Below are positions 24,896 to 32,585 of a DNA stretch of 58,498 nt, one piece after another. This DNA comes from Bacillus timonensis (GTDB lineage: Bacteria > Bacillota > Bacilli > Bacillales > Bacillaceae_L). The number at the start of each line of letters is the position of its first letter. The first letter of the stretch is position 1. The DNA lies in NCBI RefSeq assembly GCF_004799755.1, contig NZ_SLUB01000026.1:1-58498 (forward strand), in the 5' to 3' direction. The translations under genes were made by a program, and so were the position numbers. The notes under the pieces were generated by a model, which was not told the DNA's origin, searched no databases, and was given only the letters and a program-made list of their open reading frames with translations.

Positions 24896-25846
24896 TTATA
24901 TTGATGCAGACTCTGCAATAATTTTTGGAATACCTAGTCCTTCAGCACCAAGCTTAGATGTTACAGCATCTGGATAATAGCGCTCGATCATTTGAATTCC
25001 TAACGCGGCACGGCGTACACGTTCTTTCACTAGTGAAATGTTAGTGCCTTCCCATTGCTTTCCAGAAGGATAGACATCAGGATGATTACGTAGTCCAAAT
25101 TTAATATAAACCGGAGCTAATACCCGAATGATTTCTGGAATTTCATAATAGCGAAGGAAACCTCCGAAATTATCTGGCACCTCAACATAGATATCAATAG
25201 GAATATCAATGGTCTGACGAATGGATGCTAACTTATGTAGCGTAAGCGCAGTTGGCACATTATACGTTCCTGCCCCAAGGTCCTGCATTAATTTAACAGA
25301 AACTGGGTTGGCAGCGCCCATTTGCACTGAAACCTTTACAACAAAATCCTCTGGGAGTTGACCCGATTTTTTCATTTCCTTTGTCAGCAGCAAAAGACCT
25401 TCATCTGCAATTAAGGCACTCCTTAGTCCAAGTTTAGCTCCTCTTTTTAAATCTTCCATCGCATAGACAAGCTGATCGGCTCCTTCATGTCGCAAACCTA
25501 TCGATTTCCCACCGCTCGTGAATGGCTGGGCACTAATATCCCATGTACCCCTAGGACCGACAAACAAGCTAAGTTCCATACCTTTTTCAGCAGCCAACTG
25601 GCACATTTCCTTAATTTCCTCGTTCGTCTGCAGCATGATTCCACTACCTTGTGAAACGCGATGAATCGTGAGCCCATAATGATCGATTTCCTTTAACGTT
25701 TCTCTTAGCGCCACTGGACCTTCCACACTTGGCAGTTCAATTCGGTATTGAGCCCCGTCCGGAAATCTCTTATTTGATGTAGGGAGTTCTGTTAAATCAG
25801 TGGATGGATAACCTAGTTTTTCTAATAACTCTCTGGATTCATTCAT
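24896..25846 (-). CDS. Unrecognised conserved enzyme, possible TIM barrel (peptidase-U32-like)
   Basis: 316 aa, SD AAAGAGGGAATG, no signal peptide or membrane segment. Alternating strand/helix blocks (VEGPVALRETLKEIDHYG, LSLFVGPRGTWDIS, GLRSALIADEGLLLL, PIDIYVEVPDNFGGF, VYIKFGLRNHPDVYP) look like a beta/alpha barrel. I half-recognise it as the type labelled 'U32 family peptidase' in Firmicutes sugar-acid clusters but see no proven peptidase motif. Located between the semialdehyde dehydrogenase gene and the FAH gene in the same transcript, so an aldolase, isomerase or lactonase role is more likely than proteolysis. Function unknown. Confidence 0.6.
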   Translation of the reverse strand: MNESRELLEKLGYPSTDLTELPTSNKRFPDGAQYRIELPSVEGPVALRETLKEIDHYGLTIHRVSQGSGIMLQTNEEIKEMCQLAAEKGMELSLFVGPRGTWDISAQPFTSGGKSIGLRHEGADQLVYAMEDLKRGAKLGLRSALIADEGLLLLTKEMKKSGQLPEDFVVKVSVQMGAANPVSVKLMQDLGAGTYNVPTALTLHKLASIRQTIDIPIDIYVEVPDNFGGFLRYYEIPEIIRVLAPVYIKFGLRNHPDVYPSGKQWEGTNISLVKERVRRAALGIQMIERYYPDAVTSKLGAEGLGIPKIIAESASI

Positions 25847-25938
25847 CTGACATTCCCTCTTTCCTATTTTAATTTATAGGGCATGAATCGTTCTATTTAA
25901 AAGAAGGGGGTTCTATGAATCCCCCTTGAATTCGTAGA

Positions 25939-27405
25939 TTACCCCTTAATAAATACAGTTTTAATAGAAGTATAAAATTCTTTTGCTGCTTCTCCTTGTT
26001 CTCGTGAACCTGTGCTAGAAGCCTTCATACCTCCAAAAGGTGCCTGAAGTTCAACACCGGCACTTTCAGCATTAATCCGGACAAGGCCAGCTTCGATTTC
26101 ATCAATAAACTCAAGCAGTGAACCAATATTCGTAGTAAAGATTGAAGCACTTAATCCGTATTTCGTCTCATTAGCAAGGTTAATCGCCTCTTCTAAATCA
26201 GTTGCCTTAAACAGTGCAATGACCGGACCGAAAATTTCCTCCTGCGCAATGCTCATTTCTGGTGTAACGTTTTCAAAAATCGTTGGTGTGACATAATATC
26301 CTTTCGCATGCTCACCGCTTGTTAGTGGCTCTCCACCGTAAATAAGAGTAGCTCCCTCTTCTTTACCCTGTTCAATATATTTGATTACAGTACGGAACTG
26401 ACTTTCACTTGCACACGGTCCCATCCAGATTCCCTCTTCTAATCCAGGGCCAACCGTTATTTTCTCTGTTTCTTGAATCAACTTTTCTTTAAAAGCTTCG
26501 TAAACCTCCGATTCAACAATGACACGGCTTGAAGCCGTACATTTTTGTCCAGTAGAGCGAAAAGCACCGCTAATAACAGCCTCAACGGCACTATCTAAAT
26601 TGGCATCCTTCATAACAATGACCGGATTCTTGCCTCCCATCTCCAACTGAAACTTGATCCCTCGGCTTGCTGCAGATTTAGCGACGCCTTCACCTACAGT
26701 TTCAGAACCAGTAAAGGTAATTGCATTTAAGAGCGGATGTTCAATCAGTTTCTGACCAATGACTGAGCCGGAACCTGTTATAAAATTGATGACCCCTTCT
26801 GGAAGTCCTGCTTTAGCAAAGCAGTCAACTACTTTTGCTGCTGTTACTGCTGCTTCTGTTGCTGGTTTAAATACGACGGTATTTCCATATACAAGTGCAG
26901 GTGCTATCTTCCAAATGGGTATGGCTACTGGAAAATTCCAAGGTGTGATTACGCCAACGACTCCAAGTGGTGAACGCTTAGTAAACATGAGCGCATCCTT
27001 ATCAGACGATGGAATAACATCGCCGTCCTTCCGCATGCCTTCTCCAGCATAATAGCGAAGAATCGCAACACCACGGGCCGTTTCACCTTTTGCTTCGGGA
27101 AGAGTTTTACCCATTTCTCTTGTCATCGTTTCAGCAATCTCTTCTAGGTTTTCTTCAAGAATATTTGCCACTTTGTAAAGAATTTGACCCCTTGCTGCCT
27201 GCCCTAGCTTCCGCCATAGCTTTTTCGCCTTGTGTGCAGCCTGCACAGCATGATCAAGGTCTTCAACCGTAGAACTTTGAACATATCCGACAATTTCTTC
27301 TTTATTTGCTGGGTTTAAACTTTTGATAGTTTCCTCTGATGCGGACCCAATCCACTGATTGTTAATAAAGTTTCTGTACGTTTTTTCCTTCATTTCTGTT
27401 TGCAT
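25939..27405 (-). CDS. Alpha-ketoglutarate semialdehyde (2,5-dioxovalerate) dehydrogenase
   Basis: 488 aa [57 protein letters not shown] (general-base Glu), [16 protein letters not shown] (catalytic Cys) and [10 protein letters not shown]. It matches the YcbD-like group that oxidises 2,5-dioxopentanoate to 2-oxoglutarate at the end of glucarate/galactarate and oxidative pentose routes. First gene of the right-hand unit, about 120 bp behind operator 3. SD AAAAGGAG. This is why the island has FAH-fold dehydratases as well as KDPG enzymes. Generic succinate-semialdehyde activity cannot be excluded. Confidence 0.85.
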   Translation of the reverse strand: MQTEMKEKTYRNFINNQWIGSASEETIKSLNPANKEEIVGYVQSSTVEDLDHAVQAAHKAKKLWRKLGQAARGQILYKVANILEENLEEIAETMTREMGKTLPEAKGETARGVAILRYYAGEGMRKDGDVIPSSDKDALMFTKRSPLGVVGVITPWNFPVAIPIWKIAPALVYGNTVVFKPATEAAVTAAKVVDCFAKAGLPEGVINFITGSGSVIGQKLIEHPLLNAITFTGSETVGEGVAKSAASRGIKFQLEMGGKNPVIVMKDANLDSAVEAVISGAFRSTGQKCTASSRVIVESEVYEAFKEKLIQETEKITVGPGLEEGIWMGPCASESQFRTVIKYIEQGKEEGATLIYGGEPLTSGEHAKGYYVTPTIFENVTPEMSIAQEEIFGPVIALFKATDLEEAINLANETKYGLSASIFTTNIGSLLEFIDEIEAGLVRINAESAGVELQAPFGGMKASSTGSREQGEAAKEFYTSIKTVFIKG

Positions 27406-27522
27406 GAAAGAACACTCCTTTTATGAGTTTTTTTCACTTTGTTTTTGCTTTTGTCATGCATGCGGGAACTACCTCGAGCTTAATCTTTGAGTATGGGTTT
27501 AACAAGGAGAATCCGGAGAATT

Positions 27523-27539
27523 GTTTTACATTATAAAAC
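27523..27539 (-). promoter_or_regulatory. Palindromic operator 3 and sigma-A-like promoter of the dehydrogenase unit
   Basis: GTTTTACATTATAAAAC: one half mismatch from operators 1 and 2. On the minus strand it contains TATAAT with TTTAGA 17 bp upstream (minus-strand order), a plausible -10/-35 pair. A second imperfect copy, GGTTTATGTATTCTAAAC, lies at 27542-27559. Confidence 0.75.
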
Positions 27540-27696
27540 TCGGTTTATGTATTCTAAACTAAAGTCATTTTATCACACTTGTTCAAATTTTCAAACACAT
27601 TTTTTCACAAAAATTTTGATAAGGACCGAGATGTTTTTATAGAAGACGAATGCATGTATCGGGGTAATGTTACTAGAAAAATTTAGGATTAAATAT

Positions 27697-27725
27697 TAAA
27701 AAACCAGCGTTCAATCCCGCTGGCT
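27697..27725 (-). terminator. Intrinsic terminator of the small membrane-protein gene
   Basis: CCAGCG/CGCTGG stem (extended by G-C pairing) with a T6 run on the minus strand, about 20 bp past the stop at 27744. Confidence 0.8.
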
Positions 27726-27743
27726 TCATCCTCTTCGGTTAAA

Positions 27744-27980
27744 CTATTTATTAGGGGTTATAAATAATTTTTGAGATATAAAGTAGGCTAAGGTTGCGAC
27801 TAATAATGTTGCCACAAATGGAATGATAGAAGTCTGCCCAAAAACGACTTCTTGACTAGTATTATTGTTCATTGAAGATAAATCAGGAGTGTAATGAGTT
27901 GTCAGAAGCCAACCTGATAAAATTTGCACGATTAAATACAACAAACCAAAACTTAAAATAAATACCACATATTTTTTCAA
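27744..27980 (-). CDS. Small membrane protein, unknown
   Basis: 78 aa, TTG start at 27980 with AAGGGGGGTGG upstream. Two hydrophobic segments (VFILSFGLLYLIVQILSGWLL region and IIPFVATLLVATLAYFISQ) flank a polar Asn/Ser/Thr loop; Lys-rich tail. First gene of the right-hand mosaic region and the only one there with its own ordinary terminator instead of the dispersed repeat. I do not recognise a family. Confidence 0.7.
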   Translation of the reverse strand: MKKYVVFILSFGLLYLIVQILSGWLLTTHYTPDLSSMNNNTSQEVVFGQTSIIPFVATLLVATLAYFISQKLFITPNK

Positions 27981-28029
27981 TCTGGTCCACCCCCCTTTTC
28001 TTATCTACGTAACAATTATGAATAAGGTT

Positions 28030-28112
28030 TCACCCTACACCGTTCTCAACAATACGGCTCACTATTTAAATAGATAAATGCCTTGCATTCTTGAAAAGGC
28101 AAAGCACCCGTT
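28030..28112 (-). repeat. Dispersed hairpin repeat, copy R0 (divergent)
   Basis: Partial left motif (CTACACCGTTCTCAACAATA), variant hairpin TGCCTTGC...GGCAAAGCA and right end CACCCGTTA. Sits at the 3' end of the lipoprotein gene at 28111. Confidence 0.55.
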
Positions 28113-28632
28113 AATTTTCCATTGATAGTTCTTCAATTGTTTTAAAAACTCTTGAATAGACATCTTGAATATTTTGTTCATTTACTTCGTCATTATATAA
28201 ACCGTATCCCCAATACTGTTCACTTTTGCTATCGTAAAGATAAGCATAAACACCTGAATCAACATCTGGAAAATTTTCAAAACTCGCATCTTCATAAATA
28301 AAAGGTACATAAGATTTTGGTGTTTCGATAAATAAGAATGGGAGTGGACTGTTATTATAAACAGTTGCATATTGCGGCTTATCTGCTTCTTTTAAGTTTT
28401 TCTTCGTAATAAATATAGCATCATAGTGATCTACGTTTTGCAAATCAGTAAAATCTATATTTGTAAATCTAACATTATCTTCTTTAATCTTGGGTTTTTC
28501 CCCAATAATCCCAATATGTAGTGATCTTCCACTATAAATTTCAAATTCTATTTTTTCTTCATGCTTAGAACACCCAACTACTATACATATAACTGAAATC
28601 AATAGTATAACAAAATTAACTTTTGATTTCAT
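28111..28632 (-). CDS. Putative lipoprotein, unknown
   Basis: 173 aa from ATG 28632 (AAAGGGGGTTAG upstream). Signal peptide with lipobox IVVGCSK. The mature part is mixed alpha/beta with GRSLHIGIIGEKPKI and YDAIFITKKNLKEADKPQ, reminiscent of a small Rossmann-like binding domain. No family recognised. A single gene followed by a copy of the dispersed repeat. Confidence 0.75.
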   Translation of the reverse strand: MKSKVNFVILLISVICIVVGCSKHEEKIEFEIYSGRSLHIGIIGEKPKIKEDNVRFTNIDFTDLQNVDHYDAIFITKKNLKEADKPQYATVYNNSPLPFLFIETPKSYVPFIYEDASFENFPDVDSGVYAYLYDSKSEQYWGYGLYNDEVNEQNIQDVYSRVFKTIEELSMEN

Positions 28633-28792
28633 ACTTCTAACCCCCTTTAGCAAAAAACAGTCAATTATTATACTAACCCACCCCCGTTAAAATAAGGATT
28701 TCGCCAGTACGCATGTAAGTCCAATCAATGAAGTTAATTTTGTGATTACCAAAGCCTTCTATTAATTATTCTAGTTTAGTAAGTAGTAAAAC

Positions 28793-29296
28793 TTATAAAT
28801 TATTAACTTTTTGTTCTAGTTCACGCTTTTGGCGTAAGTGATGGCGAAAATGCATACCTACAAGATCGTACCACTCCCTTGCGTTCAGCCAGCCAAAACC
28901 TCCATGATTAACTTTGTAATTGGGATTTATAGCATCTACTCTAGATTCCCATTTTCCCAACCTCTGCATTACCTGATCTAACCTACTCATTAAATCTTCT
29001 TTACTATCCGAATTGCTTGGTGGTGTATTTAGTTCGTCCGGCAACTTGATTTTAATTGGTGGGAACCCTCCGATTTTATATATGTGCTCACCAAAGTCCG
29101 TTTTTCCAAGTTTTTGCTCTTCCTTTGACTTCGCACAAGATTCTACATTGTCAAGGTACTCAATGGCGACTAGAATTACATGGTCGTACATTTGACCAAT
29201 GGACCAAACCCCTTCAACCGATATATATCTAAGTTGCTCAAGTGAATAGTTTTGCAAATCGCTTTTATATGTTTCAATCAGTTTTTCAGCACTCAT
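28793..29296 (-). CDS. DinB-like four-helix metal-dependent protein
   Basis: 167 aa, SD TAAAGGAGCG. DinB/YfiT-like pattern: GVWSIGQMYDHVI (first His, about residue 37) and a C-terminal WYDLVGMHFRHHLRQKREL helix with the other metal His residues. DinB-family proteins are often thiol (bacillithiol) transferases or of unknown role, and cytoplasmic. Single gene; the 3' flank (28680-28790) has only a degenerate trace of the dispersed repeat (ACCCACCCCCGTTAAAATAAGGA). Confidence 0.8.
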   Translation of the reverse strand: MSAEKLIETYKSDLQNYSLEQLRYISVEGVWSIGQMYDHVILVAIEYLDNVESCAKSKEEQKLGKTDFGEHIYKIGGFPPIKIKLPDELNTPPSNSDSKEDLMSRLDQVMQRLGKWESRVDAINPNYKVNHGGFGWLNAREWYDLVGMHFRHHLRQKRELEQKVNNL

Positions 29297-29384
29297 TAAT
29301 TCGCTCCTTTACCATTGTGCTACACCTTAATGTTCTCGTTTATAACAATTTTTTTCACTCTATTACTTGTCATCTTTATTTACA

Positions 29385-29466
29385 ATAAGCTTCGGTAGTT
29401 CAATACCTTCAAAAAAAGTGCCTTAATCCTTCTTGGATAAACGCACTCGGTAGTATAACAACTGTT
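29385..29466 (-). repeat. Dispersed hairpin repeat, copy R1
   Basis: GGTAGTTCAATA, then A-run, hairpin GTGCCTTAATCC-TTCTT-GGATAAACGCAC, then TCGGTAGTATAAC. On the minus strand the hairpin is followed by seven T. Sits 15 bp past the stop of the gene at 29481. Confidence 0.85.
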
Positions 29467-29480
29467 ACAAATTTCATTTA

Positions 29481-29789
29481 TTACTCAGATCGAGCATCAT
29501 ATGTGAACGGAACAAATCCACCAAGGACTCCTATCCCTTCTACAAGTAGATAACTTTCATATTTCCCTTCTAATTTGACCCCAACCTTATTAAATAAAAA
29601 ATAATTATCTATATTACTATCAATAACTTTATAATTATTGGAATCTAGTACACATTCTTTTCCTTGGCACTCTATGCTGTATTTATTTGATAACCACTTA
29701 TCAAATGAAGAAGATGGCGGTTTTGTTATTGTTAGAAGTACGACAAACAATACAAGCAGGCTGAAGATCATAATACGTTTCTTTTTCAT
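29481..29789 (-). CDS. Small secreted/membrane-anchored protein, paralogue of 58092-58430
   Basis: 102 aa from ATG 29789 (GAGGGTTTAACA upstream; longer starts rejected). N-terminal anchor KKRIMIFSLLVLFVVLLTI, then an extracytoplasmic domain with FDKWLSNKY, two Cys (ECQGKEC) that could form a disulfide, and a VEGIGVLGGFVPFTY C-terminal motif. The gene at 58092 encodes the same architecture, so this is a local family. Function unknown. Confidence 0.75.
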   Translation of the reverse strand: MKKKRIMIFSLLVLFVVLLTITKPPSSSFDKWLSNKYSIECQGKECVLDSNNYKVIDSNIDNYFLFNKVGVKLEGKYESYLLVEGIGVLGGFVPFTYDARSE

Positions 29790-29859
29790 TGTTAAACCCT
29801 CATTCAACATATTTACCAATAACTACATTTTAAAATAAGGTACTAAATTATGCCATATC

Positions 29860-29955
29860 AATATTCAACCAGACTTACTTCTTTAGTAAAAAAAGCTTCA
29901 ATAAAAATAGGCGATATCCTTCTTGGATCAATGCACCCGTTTGTTATACATATGA
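29860..29955 (-). repeat. Dispersed hairpin repeat, copy R2
   Basis: Left motif partly decayed (TTCAACCAGACTTACTTCTT); hairpin GCGATATCC-TTCTT-GGATCAATGC; right end ACCCGTTTGTTATA. Just past the stop of the gene at 29977. Confidence 0.75.
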
Positions 29956-29976
29956 CTTACACAATAATTGCATAAG

Positions 29977-30264
29977 TCATAATTTCTTACGTTTTCGTTC
30001 TAAAAATATTGGTGCTATATTTAGCAAGATAGAAACAATTGTCAAAAACCAAAATGCCCTTGCCATACCAGGTATTACATCCGATAAAGCCGCCCAATCT
30101 TCCGCTTTTACCCACCGAGTTAGATAACTGTAATCTGCACAAATTGTTAATGCTGTAAATGATAATGCCATCGCCATAGCAAGCTTATAATCCTTTCCTG
30201 CTGCATACAAAGAAAGATTTATAACAGTTACTACTATTGCAATAACCCCAAATATTACCCACAT
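29977..30264 (-). CDS. Small three-TM membrane protein, unknown
   Basis: 95 aa, SD ATGGGGGTATAG. Three hydrophobic helices (about 1-20, 27-45, 68-87), RWVKAEDWAALSDVIPGMA between TM2 and TM3, and a basic ERKRKKL tail. Conserved-looking but no named family recalled. Single gene with a repeat copy on each side. Confidence 0.7.
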   Translation of the reverse strand: MWVIFGVIAIVVTVINLSLYAAGKDYKLAMAMALSFTALTICADYSYLTRWVKAEDWAALSDVIPGMARAFWFLTIVSILLNIAPIFLERKRKKL

Positions 30265-30339
30265 AACTATACCCCCATTTTGACATTTATACGTTAAATC
30301 TTATTTTATAGTAAATGCCCCTCCTTTTGTGATTTCTTT

Positions 30340-30425
30340 TTAAACAAACCTGCCCCAGTAGTACAATAAAAAAAAGCGACCTCGTTATTGAAGCAACGCA
30401 CATGTTAATTGAATAGTGGGAATAA
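30340..30425 (-). repeat. Dispersed hairpin repeat, copy R3 (divergent hairpin)
   Basis: Good left motif AACCTGCCCCAGTAGTACAATAA and A-run; hairpin reduced to GCGACCTCGTTATTGAAGCAACGC; right end ACATGTTAATTGAA. Past the stop of the gene at 30441. Confidence 0.65.
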
Positions 30426-30440
30426 CGAAAGGTAAAAGGA

Positions 30441-31274
30441 TTATAGTTCAATTTCCATATCTGTACTGTTATATTCTATTAGTTCTAAACTCTCCGTCAT
30501 TTGAATATTTTGCGATGAACCATTAATGGTCTGTTCAAAGTTACTTTGTAATTCTTTTCCTATCAGCACTCCAGTGTCATCCACTGTTAAATTTTGCTTT
30601 ATGCTTTTGTAGATTATATTTTCATTATAAGATAAAGAATTTTCTAAAGAACTTATCACATTCGGATCAGCACCTTCTTGTTTCGCTTTGTCCAACTGTT
30701 CATTTATCTCAGAAATATTTTTCTGCTTTACAGATGATAGGTAGGAGTCATTATAAGCAATTTCGTAAATCGTTAAATGATTTTCCTCTTTTTTCTCTAC
30801 CTTTTCAATATCATCCCTATTAAGTTCTATATTCATAAATGATTGCAAGTAATCAGGATATCCTGTTGCATTTTCATTAACGAATTGCCATTGGGGTTCT
30901 TCTGTTAAAACTTCATTATCATTACCGATAAACTGATTATCCTCGTTTATTCTACCAAAACGCTGGTATTGTGTTTTATCTTTTTGAATAACCTCCGTGA
31001 GCGTTTTATTATTGGCTTCTCCTAACGCCATTTCTGTATGCCAGTCAACATAGCCATCTTGAACGACAAAAGTTCCTTCTGTCCCTTGCGTTTGTTTTTC
31101 ATTTTCGTTTTCTACAACATATACATAAGAAAAATTCCCATTTTCAAGCTGAGTAGCTCTATTACTTGCATCTCGAACTAAGGATATATGTTGACTAACA
31201 ACATTATTCGAACAGGCGGTCAAGATAAAGAAAAAAACAACAAAAATACTTAGAAACACTTTCTTGTTTTTCAT
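30441..31274 (-). CDS. Lipoprotein, LolA/DUF6612-like
   Basis: 277 aa from ATG 31274 (TAGGGGGAAGT upstream). Lipobox ILTACSNN. The mature part has long beta strands (GNFSYVYVVENENEKQ, GTFVVQDGYVDWHTEM, NLTVDDTGVLIGKELQSNF) resembling LolA/LppX-type beta-sheet lipoproteins annotated as DUF6612. Cell-surface, role unknown. Large for the local array; followed by repeat R3. Confidence 0.75.
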   Translation of the reverse strand: MKNKKVFLSIFVVFFFILTACSNNVVSQHISLVRDASNRATQLENGNFSYVYVVENENEKQTQGTEGTFVVQDGYVDWHTEMALGEANNKTLTEVIQKDKTQYQRFGRINEDNQFIGNDNEVLTEEPQWQFVNENATGYPDYLQSFMNIELNRDDIEKVEKKEENHLTIYEIAYNDSYLSSVKQKNISEINEQLDKAKQEGADPNVISSLENSLSYNENIIYKSIKQNLTVDDTGVLIGKELQSNFEQTINGSSQNIQMTESLELIEYNSTDMEIEL

Positions 31275-31375
31275 AAACTTCCCCCTAACATTCAACATTT
31301 TTTAAACGTTTACATTTATTACTACGAATTAAAAAATATAAAGTTTCGCTTATTAAACCCTCGTTAGCACAATAA

Positions 31376-31504
31376 TCAATTGATTTTATCTTCTAAATCT
31401 TTGACTCTTTTTTCTAATTTTTTCGACCTTTTTTCCACTTCATATGCGTTACAAAACGCTCCCGATGCAAGGGCGAATGCTACCAGAACCCAATACCAAT
31501 CCAC
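31376..31504 (-). CDS. 42-aa single-TM small protein
   Basis: Found by eye. GTG start at 31504 with a very strong GAGGAGGAAATATAAA SD. Sequence begins MDWYWVLVAFALASGAF (membrane segment) and ends in a charged helix, EKRSKKLEKRVKDLEDKIN, a typical short coiled coil. TGA stop at 31376. This TM-plus-coiled-coil layout is common among Bacillus small membrane proteins. Function unknown. Confidence 0.7.
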   Translation of the reverse strand: MDWYWVLVAFALASGAFCNAYEVEKRSKKLEKRVKDLEDKIN

Positions 31505-31544
31505 TTTATATTTCCTCCTCAGAATCATTTAACTAAAATTTTTT

Positions 31545-31632
31545 TCGACCAACCTGCCCCTTTAGTTTAATAACTTCCACAAAAAAGTGCGTCAATCCTT
31601 CTTGGATCAACGCACTCGTTTGTTGAATAAGG
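31545..31632 (-). repeat. Dispersed hairpin repeat, copy R4 (near consensus)
   Basis: AACCTGCCCCTTTAGTTTAA, CTTCCACAAAAAA, hairpin GTGCGTCAATCC-TTCTT-GGATCAACGCAC, TCGTTTGTTGAATAA. Attached to the 3' end of a broken HAD gene, not an intact one. Confidence 0.92.
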
Positions 31633-31641
31633 CTAAAAAAG

Positions 31642-31893
31642 TTACATACGTAACTGTTGTTCATATCTGTAATTTTTAAGTGATTGTATGAATTCGTTCA
31701 CGTTACTTAACTTTTCGTCTGGTTGAACACTAAACTCTAATGTCTGATAATGGGGCAACCACTGTACCCCAATTGTATGTACGTTAGCTTCTTTACCAGC
31801 CTGAATGTCAGCGTCACTATCTCCTAAAAAATAGCATCAGTGTTTTTTATGTTAAGCTGTGCCAATGCCTTGTTTAATCCCTCAATTATCAAT
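31642..31893 (-). pseudogene. HAD-superfamily phosphatase, C-terminal remnant with frameshift
   Basis: On the minus strand GLNKALAQLNIKNTDAIF is followed, after a one-base shift in a T run near 31828, by LGDSDADIQAGKEANVHTIG and VQWLPHYQTLEF...NVNEFIQSL, stop at 31642. This is HAD motif IV (GDSDAD) and the C-terminal end of a phosphoglycolate-phosphatase-like protein. The N-terminal two thirds are missing; upstream is a fragment of an unrelated gene. Confidence 0.75.
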
Positions 31894-31894
31894 C

Positions 31895-31998
31895 AGGTGG
31901 ATAATCACCCAACGTGTCAATCGTTTCTTTTAATTCTTTGGATACCATCGATGTTCATTTTTTTTGCTTCTTGTATAACTAATTTAGCTTTGTTGTGT
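31895..31998 (-). pseudogene. Fragment of a SurA-like lipoprotein gene (copy of 42605-43162)
   Basis: About 100 bp nearly matching 42886-42986 (CAGGTGGATAATCACCCAAC, TCAATCGTTTCTTTTA, TTTTTGCTTCTTGTAT.ACTA), with indels that break the frame. Translates in part to KAKLVIQEAKKMNID, versus KAKLVIQEAKSMNID in the intact gene. Joined to a HAD remnant. Confidence 0.75.
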
Positions 31999-32094
31999 TT
32001 TTCGTGCCTCGGTCGAATAATAATTTTATCCTCAAACTAAAATTGCATTAATCAATTCAAAGAGTAAAGACTATTTAATAAAGGAGGATAATTA

Positions 32095-32577
32095 ATGAAA
32101 TACAAAGCAGAGAAAACAATCGAAATTTCATCCTGGATAATTGTTTCACTATTGTTAATAAAATTGACACCAAAAACTAAAATTCGTGAATCATTAGTTA
32201 TATTTTTATTTAAACAAGTATTAACATGGATTTTTGGATTACTAGTGGTACAAAAAAACTTAATTTCCTATCCATATCGCTTATTTTTCAAAAAGACAAA
32301 TAAAGCTAGTTTTTCATTCGAATATTTTATATATCCTGGACTTTGTGCTTTATTTAGTTTGTACTACCCAAAAAATAAATCTATCCTTTTAAAAACCCTA
32401 CATTCCTTTATTGGTCCTTCAGTAATAGTCATCTTTGAAATTATTGCAGTGAAATATACAAAATTAATTAAATATAAGAAATGGGCTTGGTATTGGAGCT
32501 TTATTACAATTTGGATAACAGATTACTTAACACAAGCTTTTCATAACTGGTTTTTTAAAACTAAACTTCATGAGTAA
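32095..32577 (+). CDS. CBO0543-type multi-spanning membrane protein
   Basis: 160 aa, SD AAGGAGGATAATTA before ATG 32095. About five hydrophobic segments, a positive-inside YPYRLFFKKTNK loop, and a C-terminal QAFHNWFFKTK motif typical of the uncharacterised CBO0543 family of Bacilli/Clostridia. One of only four intact non-IS genes on the plus strand in this half. Its stop is about 10 bp from the left end of the IS3 element. Confidence 0.65.
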   Translation: MKYKAEKTIEISSWIIVSLLLIKLTPKTKIRESLVIFLFKQVLTWIFGLLVVQKNLISYPYRLFFKKTNKASFSFEYFIYPGLCALFSLYYPKNKSILLKTLHSFIGPSVIVIFEIIAVKYTKLIKYKKWAWYWSFITIWITDYLTQAFHNWFFKTKLHE

Positions 32578-32585
32578 AAAGGGGC

